Origin: an uncultured Acetatifactor sp.
Lineage (GTDB): Bacteria > Bacillota > Clostridia > Lachnospirales > Lachnospiraceae
Reading direction: 5' to 3'
Length of the DNA stretch: 64,000 nt
Assembly: GCA_934433135.1 (NCBI GenBank)
Contig: CAKRZO010000015.1
Span: forward strand, 21,823-85,822
Below, piece after piece: positions 26,138 to 33,840 of this stretch. A program made the translations under genes and the position numbers. How positions within the stretch are numbered: position 1 is the stretch's first letter; every line of letters begins with the position of its first letter. A model generated the notes under the pieces. It did not search any database and was not told the DNA's origin. It saw only the letters and a program-made list of their open reading frames with translations.

Positions 26138-27775
26138 TCAATCCAGCTCAACACCTGCCATGCCATCGCGATAGATCTGTACAAGTTCTTCTACTCCAAT
26201 GTCATCCAGCAGCTTTGTATACTCTTCCCATGCCGAATCCGATACGCCATTTGCAACAAAGCTGGCAATATTTTCTGATATTGCTGTCTTCAGATCGGTA
26301 GTGATCAAAGCCTTCCGCTCTATCTGCTCCTCCGAATACTTGGCCAGGGACATGAAGTTGTTAGAATATTTCTGCATGATACCTGCTTCATCATACAACT
26401 GACCGGCAAGACGTCTCTCAATTCTGAATTCACCTGCCACCCACAACTCCTCTGTCATATAGCCCGGGCAGTAGTACAGACCGTTCGTGTCCAATCTCGG
26501 CATAACACTGGGAACTGTCACGCCTTCAATTGTCACCATCATACCGTCCTCATTATATTCCCATTCCGTTCCCTCTTCTCCATGGAACAAGCGCTCCTGC
26601 ATCAGTGTATCCATCATGGCATCAAACCATCTTAAGGTCACACCTAAATCCTTATTCTTATTGGTTACAACAGCATAAGGAGCGGGAACTTCTGCGCCGC
26701 GAGAGAACATAGCACCGGTAGGCGGAATCCAAAGCTCCATATCATCTGCCCAATCAGACCAGGCCATTCCAAGCTTTCTCCAACCGCTGAACAGACCGGC
26801 ATTACCCTCTGCGATTTTTGCCATAGAAGTATTCTCATCCTGAGAAAGAACTTCCGGATCCACTAATCCTTCCGCATAGAGCAAATGCATCCACTCCATA
26901 GCATCACGGAAATTCTGTGTGTTGGCACCGCACTGTACCTGTCCATCATTATCAAGATAGATCATAGTATCCAGATCCGTTACAGGCAGTCCGAACAATG
27001 CGAAAAGAGAACTCATGTTACCGCCAGAATTGATAGAAAATTCAAAAGGAACCTCATCTGCCTTTCCGTTGCCGTCAGGATCCTGGGTTTTGAATGCCTT
27101 CAATACCTCCACCATTTCATCCAAGGTCTTAGGCAACTCCTTGCCTACTGCTTCCAGCCAGGATTTCTTCATATAGAATGACTGGCTTGCCTGTCTTTCT
27201 CCGTTGCCGGCCAAACGTCCAATAGCATATGTTTTCCCATCGTTTGCAACCAGATAAACATTAGGGTCGGAAGCTGCCGCATCTCTTCTGGAGGTATAGT
27301 TGGGCATATATTTCTCAATACCTTCATCCAAAGGGATAAGGAGTCCCTGCTCCACACCATATTTCTGGATGATATCGTTACCCATATTACCCATGATTAC
27401 ATCCGGATACTCACCGGAAGAGAATGCCAGATTGATCTTTGTGTCTTTGTCATTGTCGTTTACGATTTCCCACTCCACATGAATACCGGTCATTTCCTCC
27501 AAATCCTTGATTGCTTCCATCTCATTGATCGGCATGTAGCTGTAATTGGAGTTGACGATCAGCATCACGCTGATTGTGGTGGGCTCATTGACAATGGGGT
27601 AGCCCTCCTCATTGAAGTTGCTGTCTGCTTCCGCAACAGACGAAGCTGCTTCCGTGCTCTTTGATGCTTCCGTTGAAGCTGCTTCGCTGTCCTTTTGTGT
27701 GTTGTTTCCGCATCCGGACATACATGCAACCGCCAATGCCGCTGTCAAAAACAATGCCATCACTTTCTTTTTCAT
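26138..27775 (-). CDS. Extracellular sugar-binding lipoprotein (LplA/YtcQ-like)
   Basis: From the ATG at 27775 (GAGAGG site) this is a 545-residue binding protein. A basic tip, hydrophobic stretch and lipobox ACMSGC (Cys22) are followed by a Ser/Glu/Ala-rich tether. The mature sequence contains the features of large oligosaccharide-binding proteins (GEYPDVIMGNMGNDII, FKTQDPDGNGKADEVPFEFS, in which DPDGNGKADE is a calcium-binding-like loop). It lies downstream of two permease genes and upstream of the AraC-type sensor, forming the import part of the cluster. Ligand unknown. Confidence 0.93.
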   Translation of the reverse strand: MKKKVMALFLTAALAVACMSGCGNNTQKDSEAASTEASKSTEAASSVAEADSNFNEEGYPIVNEPTTISVMLIVNSNYSYMPINEMEAIKDLEEMTGIHVEWEIVNDNDKDTKINLAFSSGEYPDVIMGNMGNDIIQKYGVEQGLLIPLDEGIEKYMPNYTSRRDAAASDPNVYLVANDGKTYAIGRLAGNGERQASQSFYMKKSWLEAVGKELPKTLDEMVEVLKAFKTQDPDGNGKADEVPFEFSINSGGNMSSLFALFGLPVTDLDTMIYLDNDGQVQCGANTQNFRDAMEWMHLLYAEGLVDPEVLSQDENTSMAKIAEGNAGLFSGWRKLGMAWSDWADDMELWIPPTGAMFSRGAEVPAPYAVVTNKNKDLGVTLRWFDAMMDTLMQERLFHGEEGTEWEYNEDGMMVTIEGVTVPSVMPRLDTNGLYYCPGYMTEELWVAGEFRIERRLAGQLYDEAGIMQKYSNNFMSLAKYSEEQIERKALITTDLKTAISENIASFVANGVSDSAWEEYTKLLDDIGVEELVQIYRDGMAGVELD

Positions 27776-27841
27776 AAAATATAACCTCTCTTTCTTTTCC
27801 GCCAATTTCCTATTGGCAAATATTTTTTTGTGTATACCACA

Positions 27842-28750
27842 TCAGCCCTTTAAGGAACCGATCATAACACCTTTCTCAAAATATTTCTGCACAAAGAGAT
27901 ACAGAATCACCACCGGTACAGTGGCTACAACGATGATACAATACTTAGACACATATGCAATATTGAGAGCTTCCTCATAAGCCTCCATATTTTCCGACAT
28001 GGCAATCATAAAATCACCGCTCATATTCGTTTGCAGGGAAGCCAAAATTTCTCTGAGTATGGTCTGCAGCGGGTACTTGCTGCGATCCTTGAAATAAACC
28101 AGCCCTGTAAAATAATCATTCCATTTTCCGATGCCGTAATAGACCGCAAGCACGGCAATGATTGTCTTGGACAGAGGAAGCACCACTTTACCGAAATATT
28201 GGAAATGGGAGGCGCCATCCAGGATGGAAGCCTCATAAAGCTCCTCCGGAATACTGCTCTGTATGTAAGTTCTTGCCAACATCAGATTCCATACGCTGAC
28301 ACAGCCCATGAAGATCATAATCAACCTGTTATTGTATAATCCAACGCCACGCAGTGTCAGAAAGGTAGGAATCAGACCGCCTCCGAAAAACATTGTAATG
28401 ACAAAGTAAAGATTGATTACTTTTCTTCCGAAAAATCTGGAATCAGCCATAGCGTAGCCTGCCATCATCGTCACAATCAGGCTTAAAATCACATGACTTA
28501 TCGTATAAAAAATGGAATTGGCATATGCCACCCATAACTCCTTGTAACCAAAAATTGCCTCATATCCTCCCCAAAACACATCGACCGGCCGCAACACTAC
28601 CTTTCCCGTACGAATGGCTGCAGGATCGGAAATGGAACTGATCAGCACCAAATACAGGGGATACAATACGATTACCATCACTAAGATCCATACGATCGAG
28701 TTAAGCAGATAAAACAAACGATTTGACATACTGCTGTGCTTCTTCTTCAT
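27842..28750 (-). CDS. Carbohydrate ABC transporter permease, LplC/YtcP type
   Basis: The start at 28750 (GGGGAGG site; 16 bases after the upstream stop) gives 302 residues. It has six predicted helices, a coupling loop EASILDGASHFQYFGKVVLPLSK near residues 178-200 and the C-terminal FEKGVMIGSLKG typical of this branch. It pairs with the next permease upstream and the binding lipoprotein downstream. As in the first importer, no ATPase gene is present, implying a shared MsmX-like ATPase. Confidence 0.93.
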   Translation of the reverse strand: MKKKHSSMSNRLFYLLNSIVWILVMVIVLYPLYLVLISSISDPAAIRTGKVVLRPVDVFWGGYEAIFGYKELWVAYANSIFYTISHVILSLIVTMMAGYAMADSRFFGRKVINLYFVITMFFGGGLIPTFLTLRGVGLYNNRLIMIFMGCVSVWNLMLARTYIQSSIPEELYEASILDGASHFQYFGKVVLPLSKTIIAVLAVYYGIGKWNDYFTGLVYFKDRSKYPLQTILREILASLQTNMSGDFMIAMSENMEAYEEALNIAYVSKYCIIVVATVPVVILYLFVQKYFEKGVMIGSLKG

Positions 28751-28766
28751 CTCTTTTTCGCCTCCC

Positions 28767-29717
28767 CTAAAACAGTCCCACATTACTTACTTTTGTGGAT
28801 ACCTTGTTCACTGTCATGATCAAAACAAAGTTGATGACAGTGGCAAACAGACCTATGGCTGCTGTGTAGGAGAACTCGCCGCCTCCCAGCCCCATATTGT
28901 AAACATACACACCGATTACATCGGATTTTGCTATGTTGCCGGGGGTCTGCAGTGCCAAAGCCTTATCGGTATTACTGGAGAGCATACCTCCGCAGTTCAA
29001 AATAAGCGATATCATAATGGTTGGCATAATAGAAGGAATATCAATATATCGAATTTCCTGCCAGATGCTGGCGCCATCCATCTCTGCCGCCTCATACAGG
29101 GTCGGATCTATCCCGGAAAGAGCAGCAATGTATAAAATCGTACCGTAGCCTGCTCCCTGCCAGACACCGGATATAATATAAATGGAACGAAAAGCATTCG
29201 GGTTAGACATCAAATCCTTTGCCGGCAGATGAAATAAAGATCCGATGGATGTGAGAATACCGCTGCTTGGCGACAGAAACACATACAACATACCGGCTAA
29301 CACGATCGTGGATATAAAATAAGGGATATAGATCGTAGTCTGAATAAACCGTTTCCTGCGGTTACTCCTGATCCGGTTAAGCAAAATTGCCAGAATAATC
29401 GGAATCGGAAACCCCCAGAGCAATCCATACACATTTAAAAGCAGGGTATTACTGATGAGTCGTTTACAATAGTAAGCATTAAAAAAGGTCTTAAAGTACT
29501 TTAGCCCCACCCATTCACTTCCAAATATGCCATTTACCGCTTTATAGTCTCTGAAAGCAATCTGTACACCATACATAGGCATATAGTTGAATACAAATAT
29601 ATAAACTACCGCCGGCAGCACCAAAAGATAAAGCTGCCAGTTTTTTCTCCAAATGGTTTTTATGCTGTTGTGTTTTTTTTGCATTCCATTATGAACCTGT
29701 TCTCTTTTTCTTCTCAT
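28767..29717 (-). CDS. Carbohydrate ABC transporter permease, LplB/YtcO type
   Basis: The first gene of the 24-kb cluster. The hydrophobic core starts with NWQLYLLVLPAVVYIFVFNYMPMYGVQIAF, the family signature, and the coupling loop is EAAEMDGASIWQEIRYIDIPS. The start is uncertain: in-frame ATGs occur at 29801, 29780, 29717 and 29684, none with an ideal ribosome site. 29717 is chosen because an AGGAAGG lies 16 bases upstream; it gives 316 residues, near the family length of about 300-320. A promoter and inverted repeat lie at 29876-29922. Confidence 0.88.
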   Translation of the reverse strand: MRRKREQVHNGMQKKHNSIKTIWRKNWQLYLLVLPAVVYIFVFNYMPMYGVQIAFRDYKAVNGIFGSEWVGLKYFKTFFNAYYCKRLISNTLLLNVYGLLWGFPIPIILAILLNRIRSNRRKRFIQTTIYIPYFISTIVLAGMLYVFLSPSSGILTSIGSLFHLPAKDLMSNPNAFRSIYIISGVWQGAGYGTILYIAALSGIDPTLYEAAEMDGASIWQEIRYIDIPSIMPTIMISLILNCGGMLSSNTDKALALQTPGNIAKSDVIGVYVYNMGLGGGEFSYTAAIGLFATVINFVLIMTVNKVSTKVSNVGLF

Positions 29718-29875
29718 ATTTTGCCATGTCCATCCTTCCTGTATTCGCTCAATCGTTTTTTCTGATTTTTCCTGATTCATCCGTGATCCATTGTGATTCA
29801 TTAAATCAGCTGTTTTTTATGAAAAGTTTTTATGAAAAGACCCTGTATTTTTTTAAAGTCCCCTCTGTATATCCT

Positions 29876-29904
29876 ATTTTAAAGTATTATTATCGTCATT
29901 TCAA
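29876..29904 (-). promoter_or_regulatory. Promoter of the long sugar-catabolism cluster
   Basis: On the minus strand TTGAAA (29899-29904) and TAAAAT (29876-29881) are exactly 17 bases apart. The leader would be about 150 bases to the permease start at 29717. No other equally good promoter was noticed before the downstream genes, so it may drive much of the cluster. Confidence 0.55.
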
Positions 29905-29905
29905 C

Positions 29906-29922
29906 GGTATAAATTTTATACC
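29906..29922. promoter_or_regulatory. Candidate operator upstream of the cluster promoter
   Basis: A perfect inverted repeat GGTATAAA-T-TTTATACC sits one base upstream of the -35 element. The position is typical for an activator site that contacts RNA polymerase. The AraC-type sensor encoded in the cluster would be a natural partner, although AraC proteins more often use direct repeats. Confidence 0.45.
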
Positions 29923-30152
29923 ATCGTTTTTCTTCTCTGCATATTGTATATTTATATATTTTTTAAGGCTAAAAATAGTGCAAATTGTCCAATCCCAGAA
30001 ATTTTACTAAGAGTACCAGCTTATCTTATGCTCATTCCATGAATTTATTGTGCTCGCATGAAATTCAGGCAATTATTCCGAAGAATACAACTGCTTTTAC
30101 TCGGAATAACGGTTATAATATTCGTAAAGAACAGCAAGGGAGGTATTCTGAT
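29923..30152. other. Gap before the AAA-ATPase_like gene
   Basis: No gene was recognised here. A 9-base perfect inverted repeat, TTATTCCGA (30073-30081) and TCGGAATAA (30101-30109), stands just before a TATAAT (30114-30119) that could serve as the -10 for the gene at 30153; no good -35 was seen. The repeat may be an operator or an RNA stem-loop. Confidence 0.4.
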
Positions 30153-31121
30153 ATGACTATCAAAGAAGCGGCTGCTGCCTGGGGGATCAGTGAACGACGT
30201 GTCAATGAGCTTTGCAAAACCGGACGAATTGCAAATGCCCATAAAGAAGGCAGACAATGGTTTATTCCGAATGGGACGCCGAAACCAATGGATAAACGCA
30301 GTTATCGGGCTATCGCCTTTACGGATGGAACATCGGTGCGCAAGCCCCTGCCTATCGGTATATCCGATTACCGGGATGCCTGCCGGAATTACTACTATGT
30401 CGATAAAACCATGCTGATCAAAGACTTTTTGGAAGAACGTCCCAAAGTATCCCTGTTTACGCGTCCCAGACGTTTCGGTAAAACCCTGAACATAGATATG
30501 CTGCGTACTTTTTTTGAAAAAACCGCAGAAGACACTTCCTGTTACTTTAAAGATAAGAAAATCTGGTTTTATCAAGAGCTCTGCCATGTCCATCAGGGCA
30601 AATATCCGGTTATTTTCCTTACTTTTAAAGACGTAAAATGCGCTTCCTGGGATGAAACCCTCCAAATGCTTCGCAAACTGATCGCACAAGAATTCCGCCG
30701 CCATGACGAACTGGCTTCCAGCGCCGCGCTCAGCGATTACGAAAAGATAGAATACTCTCTTCTCGCAACAAATAAGGCAGACGAAATAAGCTATCAGATG
30801 TCTCTGCAGACCTTGACGTTTCTTCTTCACAAGCACCATAATGTTGCACCGATTGTTATTATTGACGAATACGATACGCCCATTCAGCAGGGGCATATGA
30901 ACGGTTTTTATGACGCAGTTATTGGATTTATGCGCAACTTATTTTCCGGCGGTCTTAAGGATAACGCGCACTTAAGTTACGGTTTTCTGACCGGTATTCT
31001 GCGTGTTGCGAAGGAAAGCATCTTTAGCGGGTTAAATAATCTCAAGATCATCCTGCACCGTTACATTCATCACAATCCTGGACTGCAGCTGTGCGATCTT
31101 TTTCTGGGTATCCGCTCTTAA
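30153..31121 (+). pseudogene. AAA-ATPase_like/PD-(D/E)XK family protein, C-terminally truncated
   Basis: Begins at the ATG after a GGGAGG site. Residues 1-48 form an excisionase/MerR-like helix-turn-helix (IKEAAAAWGISERRVNELCKTGRI). It continues as the AAA-ATPase_like family (DYRDACRNYYYVDKTMLIKDFLE, Walker A-like RPRRFGKT, Walker B VIIDEYDTP). Intact members are about 550 residues with a C-terminal nuclease-like domain. Here homology stops after SGLNNLK, near residue 297; the last residues come from an antisense fragment of a DIP1984 gene, because 31051-31145 repeats 32851-32945. The nuclease domain is therefore lost. Such proteins are frequent in multicopy in gut Firmicutes; the role is unknown. 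A second 5' fragment is at 32117. Confidence 0.82.
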
Positions 31122-31145
31122 TTATAAAGCTTCCGCTAGTTTCAC
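31051..31145 (-). pseudogene. 5' fragment of a second DIP1984-family gene
   Basis: This segment matches the first 32 codons of the DIP1984 gene at 32490-32945 with an offset of exactly 1800 bases and few differences. On the minus strand the start codon has become GTG and a CAA codon (Gln) has become TAA, so it cannot be expressed. It is fused end to end with the truncated AAA-ATPase_like gene. Confidence 0.75.
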
Positions 31146-31402
31146 ACCAATCCCTCATTTCCGGTTTCAACCTATTTCTGTTTTTATCTTACTATAGGCT
31201 GCTCGGGTGTTTGACACATCAATCGCCCGAATGCCTAAAAAGCATGGAAATGTGGATAACTCTTAGAAAAAAGAATTTCCTGGAAATAAGACCATAATAA
31301 TTAAATGCACCTTTCGTCGCTGCGAGAAAAAAATCACAGTGGATAACGGGCAAAAAGTGTGATAAACTGTAGGCAAAGAAAATGTGAAGGAGGTCTGATG
31401 TT
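31146..31402. other. Gap before the nucleotidyltransferase gene
   Basis: No gene was recognised. The stretch is AT-rich and holds TGTGGATAA at 31251-31259 and AGTGGATAA at 31338-31346, which resemble DnaA boxes. A strong AAGGAGG site (31386-31392) serves the gene at 31403. No convincing promoter was seen. Confidence 0.4.
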
Positions 31403-31753
31403 ATGGAACAGATCAGAGATGAGCAAATGAGAAAAATCCTGTCGGAACTGGCAGAACTTTTATATCAGGTCTACAAAGATAAATTGAAGGCGGTCATACT
31501 GTATGGTTCCGTTGCCAGAGGGACGCATACAAAGGAGTCTGACATAGACATCATGGTGCTGGTGGACGGGAATAATGAAGAACTCAGAAACTATGACGAG
31601 AAGCTTAGTGATGTTTCTACGGACATGGCGCTGAAATATTTAGCGGTATTTTCCATTATCGACGTCAGTTATCAGGAGTATGAGACTTGGAAACAGGTGT
31701 CCCCATTCTATAAGAATGTTTCGGAGGAGGGAGTGGTTTTGTATGCCGCTTGA
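31403..31753 (+). CDS. Minimal nucleotidyltransferase (MntA-like antitoxin)
   Basis: A 116-residue minimal nucleotidyltransferase. The catalytic motif is LYGSVARGTHTKESDIDIMVLVD (residues about 33-55), with the GSxARG turn and the two metal-binding Asp of SDID. In characterised MntA/HepT modules this enzyme inactivates the HEPN toxin by AMPylation. The HEPN gene follows with an 11-base overlap (ATG inside the last codons), the usual module layout. This copy looks intact while its partner is damaged. An AAGGAGG site lies 10 bases before the ATG. Confidence 0.85.
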   Translation: MEQIRDEQMRKILSELAELLYQVYKDKLKAVILYGSVARGTHTKESDIDIMVLVDGNNEELRNYDEKLSDVSTDMALKYLAVFSIIDVSYQEYETWKQVSPFYKNVSEEGVVLYAA

Positions 31754-31934
31754 TACGCAGACTTTATGTAAGTACCGGTTGGACCGTGCATATCGTATCC
31801 GTGAAAAATGTGATTATTCCGATTTTTTCGTTGTGACAAGAGAAGATTCCGCCGTACAGTTGGAAAATGCCGAAACATTTTTGGGAACCGTAAAAGAATA
31901 CCTTCAGAAAAAAGGAACAGAAATGGCAAAATGA
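31743..31934 (+). pseudogene. HEPN-domain toxin partner with internal deletion
   Basis: The frame is open for 63 residues. The start PLDTQTLCKYRLDRAY matches the first helix of HEPN proteins paired with MntA-like enzymes, and CDYSDFFVVTREDSAVQLENAETFLGTVKEYL matches their C-terminal part. About 60-70 residues between them, including the helix normally carrying the RX4-6H ribonuclease motif, are missing, and the joint is in frame at about residue 19. A GGAGGAGGG site is still in place. It is most likely an inactive toxin remnant; a truncated binding protein cannot be excluded. Confidence 0.75.
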
Positions 31935-32116
31935 CTTACTAAAACTTCCCACACCAATAAGGTGTGTTGAACCCTGAAAATTCAATATTTCAGCCAATAA
32001 AAAAGGCATAAACCTGTTCCTTCTGGTATAATGGAGTTGTCAGTAACCATTTTAACACTTCTCGGAATCTTCAGCCCTTATTTTTCAAGGCTTTCAGACC
32101 CTTGTTTGTAACATTT

Positions 32117-32190
32117 CAGCAAGGGAGGTATTCTGATATGACCATCAAAGAAGCGGCTGCTGCCTGAGGGATCAGTGAACGACGTGTCAA
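32117..32190 (+). pseudogene. 5' fragment of a second AAA-ATPase_like gene
   Basis: This piece repeats the ribosome site, start codon (32138) and first 17 or so codons of the gene at 30153 almost exactly. One base change turns TGG into TGA at the tenth to eleventh codon, and similarity ends abruptly at 32190. It marks the second copy of a duplicated segment. Confidence 0.75.
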
Positions 32191-32208
32191 CGATAGGAGC
32201 GCCCTAAG

Positions 32209-32240
32209 GGAGAGGCTTCGCAAAGAAGACCTCTCCTTTT
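32209..32240 (+). terminator. Rho-independent terminator-like hairpin
   Basis: GGAGAGG (32209-32215) pairs with CCTCTCC (32230-32236); the inner CTT/AAG bases can extend the stem, and TTTT follows. It would end plus-strand transcripts from the toxin-antitoxin remnant or the AAA fragment. Confidence 0.55.
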
Positions 32241-32489
32241 CCCACCCTCTCTTCGGAATCGACAGTACGGTAGTAACATTATATCGTCACAATACGCCTG
32301 TAACAATCGGAGCATAACAATGAGCGAGAATCGGACTCGCAAATGCAGGCTCCTCTGCATCACCATGAAGTACGGCTCTCTTCTCTGCCGTCGAGATCCT
32401 GTCCGCCTTCCGAAGATACCATCTTATTGTAAAAGCATTCCGCTTGCAGAATGCTTTTACTTGTAGAATTGTTTTTGCCTACAGGATTT

Positions 32490-32945
32490 TTATTCAGAAA
32501 TTTCCGTAATCCAGTTAGTATACTGCATCAGAGTATCCAGCTCCCGCAGTTCTTTGGACAGTGCATCGCACTTTTTCTGGTATTCCTTTACGGGAATGGT
32601 ACTGACGATTTTAATCTCCGTCCTGGTGGCTCTTGCACTGAGATTACTTGCTGCCGCCAGGAAGCTGTGATAGCTCTCGATCTGCTTTACCAGACAATCT
32701 TTTCTGGCAATCAATTCGGTAAGCGTTCCCTTTTCCGTTTTCGTCAGATAGTTGGTCCGGTTAATGTCCGCCATCAGTTTCTCCAAAAGCTCCAAACTTT
32801 CTTCCAGTTCACTGATCAGCTCCTTCGGATCTTCCGCAGGCTCTTCCTGCTCCTGCACCGTTACATTCATCACAATCCTGGACTGCAGCTGTGCGATTTT
32901 TTTCTGGGTATCCGCCCTTAATTGTAAAGCTTCCGCTAATTTCAT
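32490..32945 (-). CDS. DIP1984 family protein
   Basis: A 151-residue protein of the DIP1984 family, starting at the ATG at 32945 after a GGAGGG site. Family features are MKLAEALQLRADTQKKIAQLQSRI at the start, the conserved EEPAEDPKELISELEE, INRTNYLTKTEKGTLTELIARKDCL, and SKELRELDTLMQYTNWITEI at the end. It is predicted almost entirely helical with coiled-coil character; the function is unknown. Its 5' region holds a repeat element (32950-33062) and a promoter (33088-33115). A broken 5' copy is at 31051. Confidence 0.85.
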   Translation of the reverse strand: MKLAEALQLRADTQKKIAQLQSRIVMNVTVQEQEEPAEDPKELISELEESLELLEKLMADINRTNYLTKTEKGTLTELIARKDCLVKQIESYHSFLAAASNLSARATRTEIKIVSTIPVKEYQKKCDALSKELRELDTLMQYTNWITEISE

Positions 32946-32949
32946 ATCA

Positions 32950-33062
32950 ACCCTCCATTCCGCAAACGCTTTAGCATCAGAGAAATCGCACATCAAATGT
33001 CAGATTTGACACTGCAATCCAAGCTGCTTTGTGACGCCTGCGGCACAAATAGCCATGTCTGT
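32950..33062 (-). repeat. Leader repeat element, copy A
   Basis: It contains CAGATTTGACACTGCAATCC and CTTTGTGACGCCTGCGGCAC followed by AAATAGCCAT, shared with 50632-50735 and partly with 37378-37446. On the minus strand it forms most of the 5' leader of the DIP1984 gene and has pairs such as TTTGTG/CACAAA. It ends next to the ribosome site, as in the other copies. Confidence 0.6.
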
Positions 33063-33087
33063 CAACACCACTTTCTTTTATACTATA

Positions 33088-33115
33088 CAATATACAACTT
33101 AGGCTGCCAGGTCAA
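33088..33115 (-). promoter_or_regulatory. Candidate promoter of the DIP1984 gene
   Basis: TTGACC (-35, 33110-33115) is followed on the minus strand by TATATT or TATTGT at 15 or 17 bases. It overlaps the araD stop codon. The leader to the start at 32945 would be about 135 bases and includes repeat copy A. Confidence 0.45.
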
Positions 33116-33828
33116 GCAAAATCTGCATTTTTCTGCCCATAATAAGCATTCTTGCCATGTTTTCTTTGATAGTGTTTATTCTGCAGGGCAAGGGATGCCT
33201 GGCAGGACTGCGGATCTTTGGATATGAGTTCACAGCGGTAAGCCATTTTGGCTACTTCTTCCAGAACGACTGCATTGTGAACCGCTTCTTTCGCGTCCTT
33301 GCCCCAGGTAAAGGGACCGTGGTTACGCAACAGGACTGCAGGCACGGCTGCGGGATCCTTTTTCAGTCGGTGAAATTCTTCCACAATTACTTTTCCTGTA
33401 TTTTTCTCATATTCTCCTTCAATTTCTTCCGGCGTTAAGCTCCTCAGGCAGGGCACTTCTCCGTAAATATAGTCCGCATGGGTTGTTCCGTAACAAGGAA
33501 TGCTTCTCCCCGCCTGCGCCCAGCTGGTGGCATAAGAGGAGTGAGTATGTACGATTCCGCCGACTTCAGAAAAGGCTTTGTAAATCTCCAGGTGGGTTGC
33601 GGTATCGGAAGACGGATGATAGCTTCCTTCTATTACCTTTCCCTGCAGGTCTACCGCAACCATATTTTCCGGTGTCAGTCTGTCATACTCCACACCGCTG
33701 GGTTTTATGATTACGATACCGCTTTCCCGATCAATTGCACTGGCATTTCCCCAGGTAAAGGTGACAAGACCGAAACGCGGCAGCTGCATATTTGCCTCAT
33801 ATACTTCCTGTCTTAATTTCTCTAACAT
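33112..33828 (-). CDS. araD: L-ribulose-5-phosphate 4-epimerase
   Basis: A 238-residue class II aldolase/adducin-fold epimerase converting L-ribulose 5-phosphate to D-xylulose 5-phosphate, the last step of L-arabinose catabolism. Motifs: TWGNASAIDRESGIVIIKPSG (residues about 24-44), ATHLEIY, the metal-binding pair in VHTHSSYAT, YGTTHADYIYGEVPC, and LLRNHGPFTWGKDAKEAV. Length matches AraD (about 230). It lies downstream of araB, separated by a tandem-repeat array that takes up the whole gap. The start has a GGAGG site. Confidence 0.95.
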   Translation of the reverse strand: MLEKLRQEVYEANMQLPRFGLVTFTWGNASAIDRESGIVIIKPSGVEYDRLTPENMVAVDLQGKVIEGSYHPSSDTATHLEIYKAFSEVGGIVHTHSSYATSWAQAGRSIPCYGTTHADYIYGEVPCLRSLTPEEIEGEYEKNTGKVIVEEFHRLKKDPAAVPAVLLRNHGPFTWGKDAKEAVHNAVVLEEVAKMAYRCELISKDPQSCQASLALQNKHYQRKHGKNAYYGQKNADFA

Positions 33829-33840
33829 CTCTCTGCCTCC

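Larger units (their letters stand above)
31935..32489. other. Gap with gene debris
   Basis: No intact gene was seen in this 555-base stretch. It contains a fragment of the AAA-ATPase_like gene (32117-32190), an intrinsic-terminator-like hairpin (32209-32240) and otherwise unrecognised sequence without long frames. It looks like the scar between two duplicated segments. Confidence 0.6.

Noticed and set aside
26017..26184. N-terminal extension of the AraC-type sensor
   Set aside because: It would overlap the upstream lipoprotein gene and translate through a strong hairpin; the membrane helix follows directly after 26016.
30045..30896. 283-residue minus-strand frame
   Set aside because: Antisense to the AAA-ATPase_like gene, whose motifs are unmistakable; the antisense product shows none.
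31251..31346. Replication origin from two DnaA-box-like sequences
   Set aside because: Only two boxes, one imperfect; no dnaA or dnaN gene and no AT-rich unwinding cluster.
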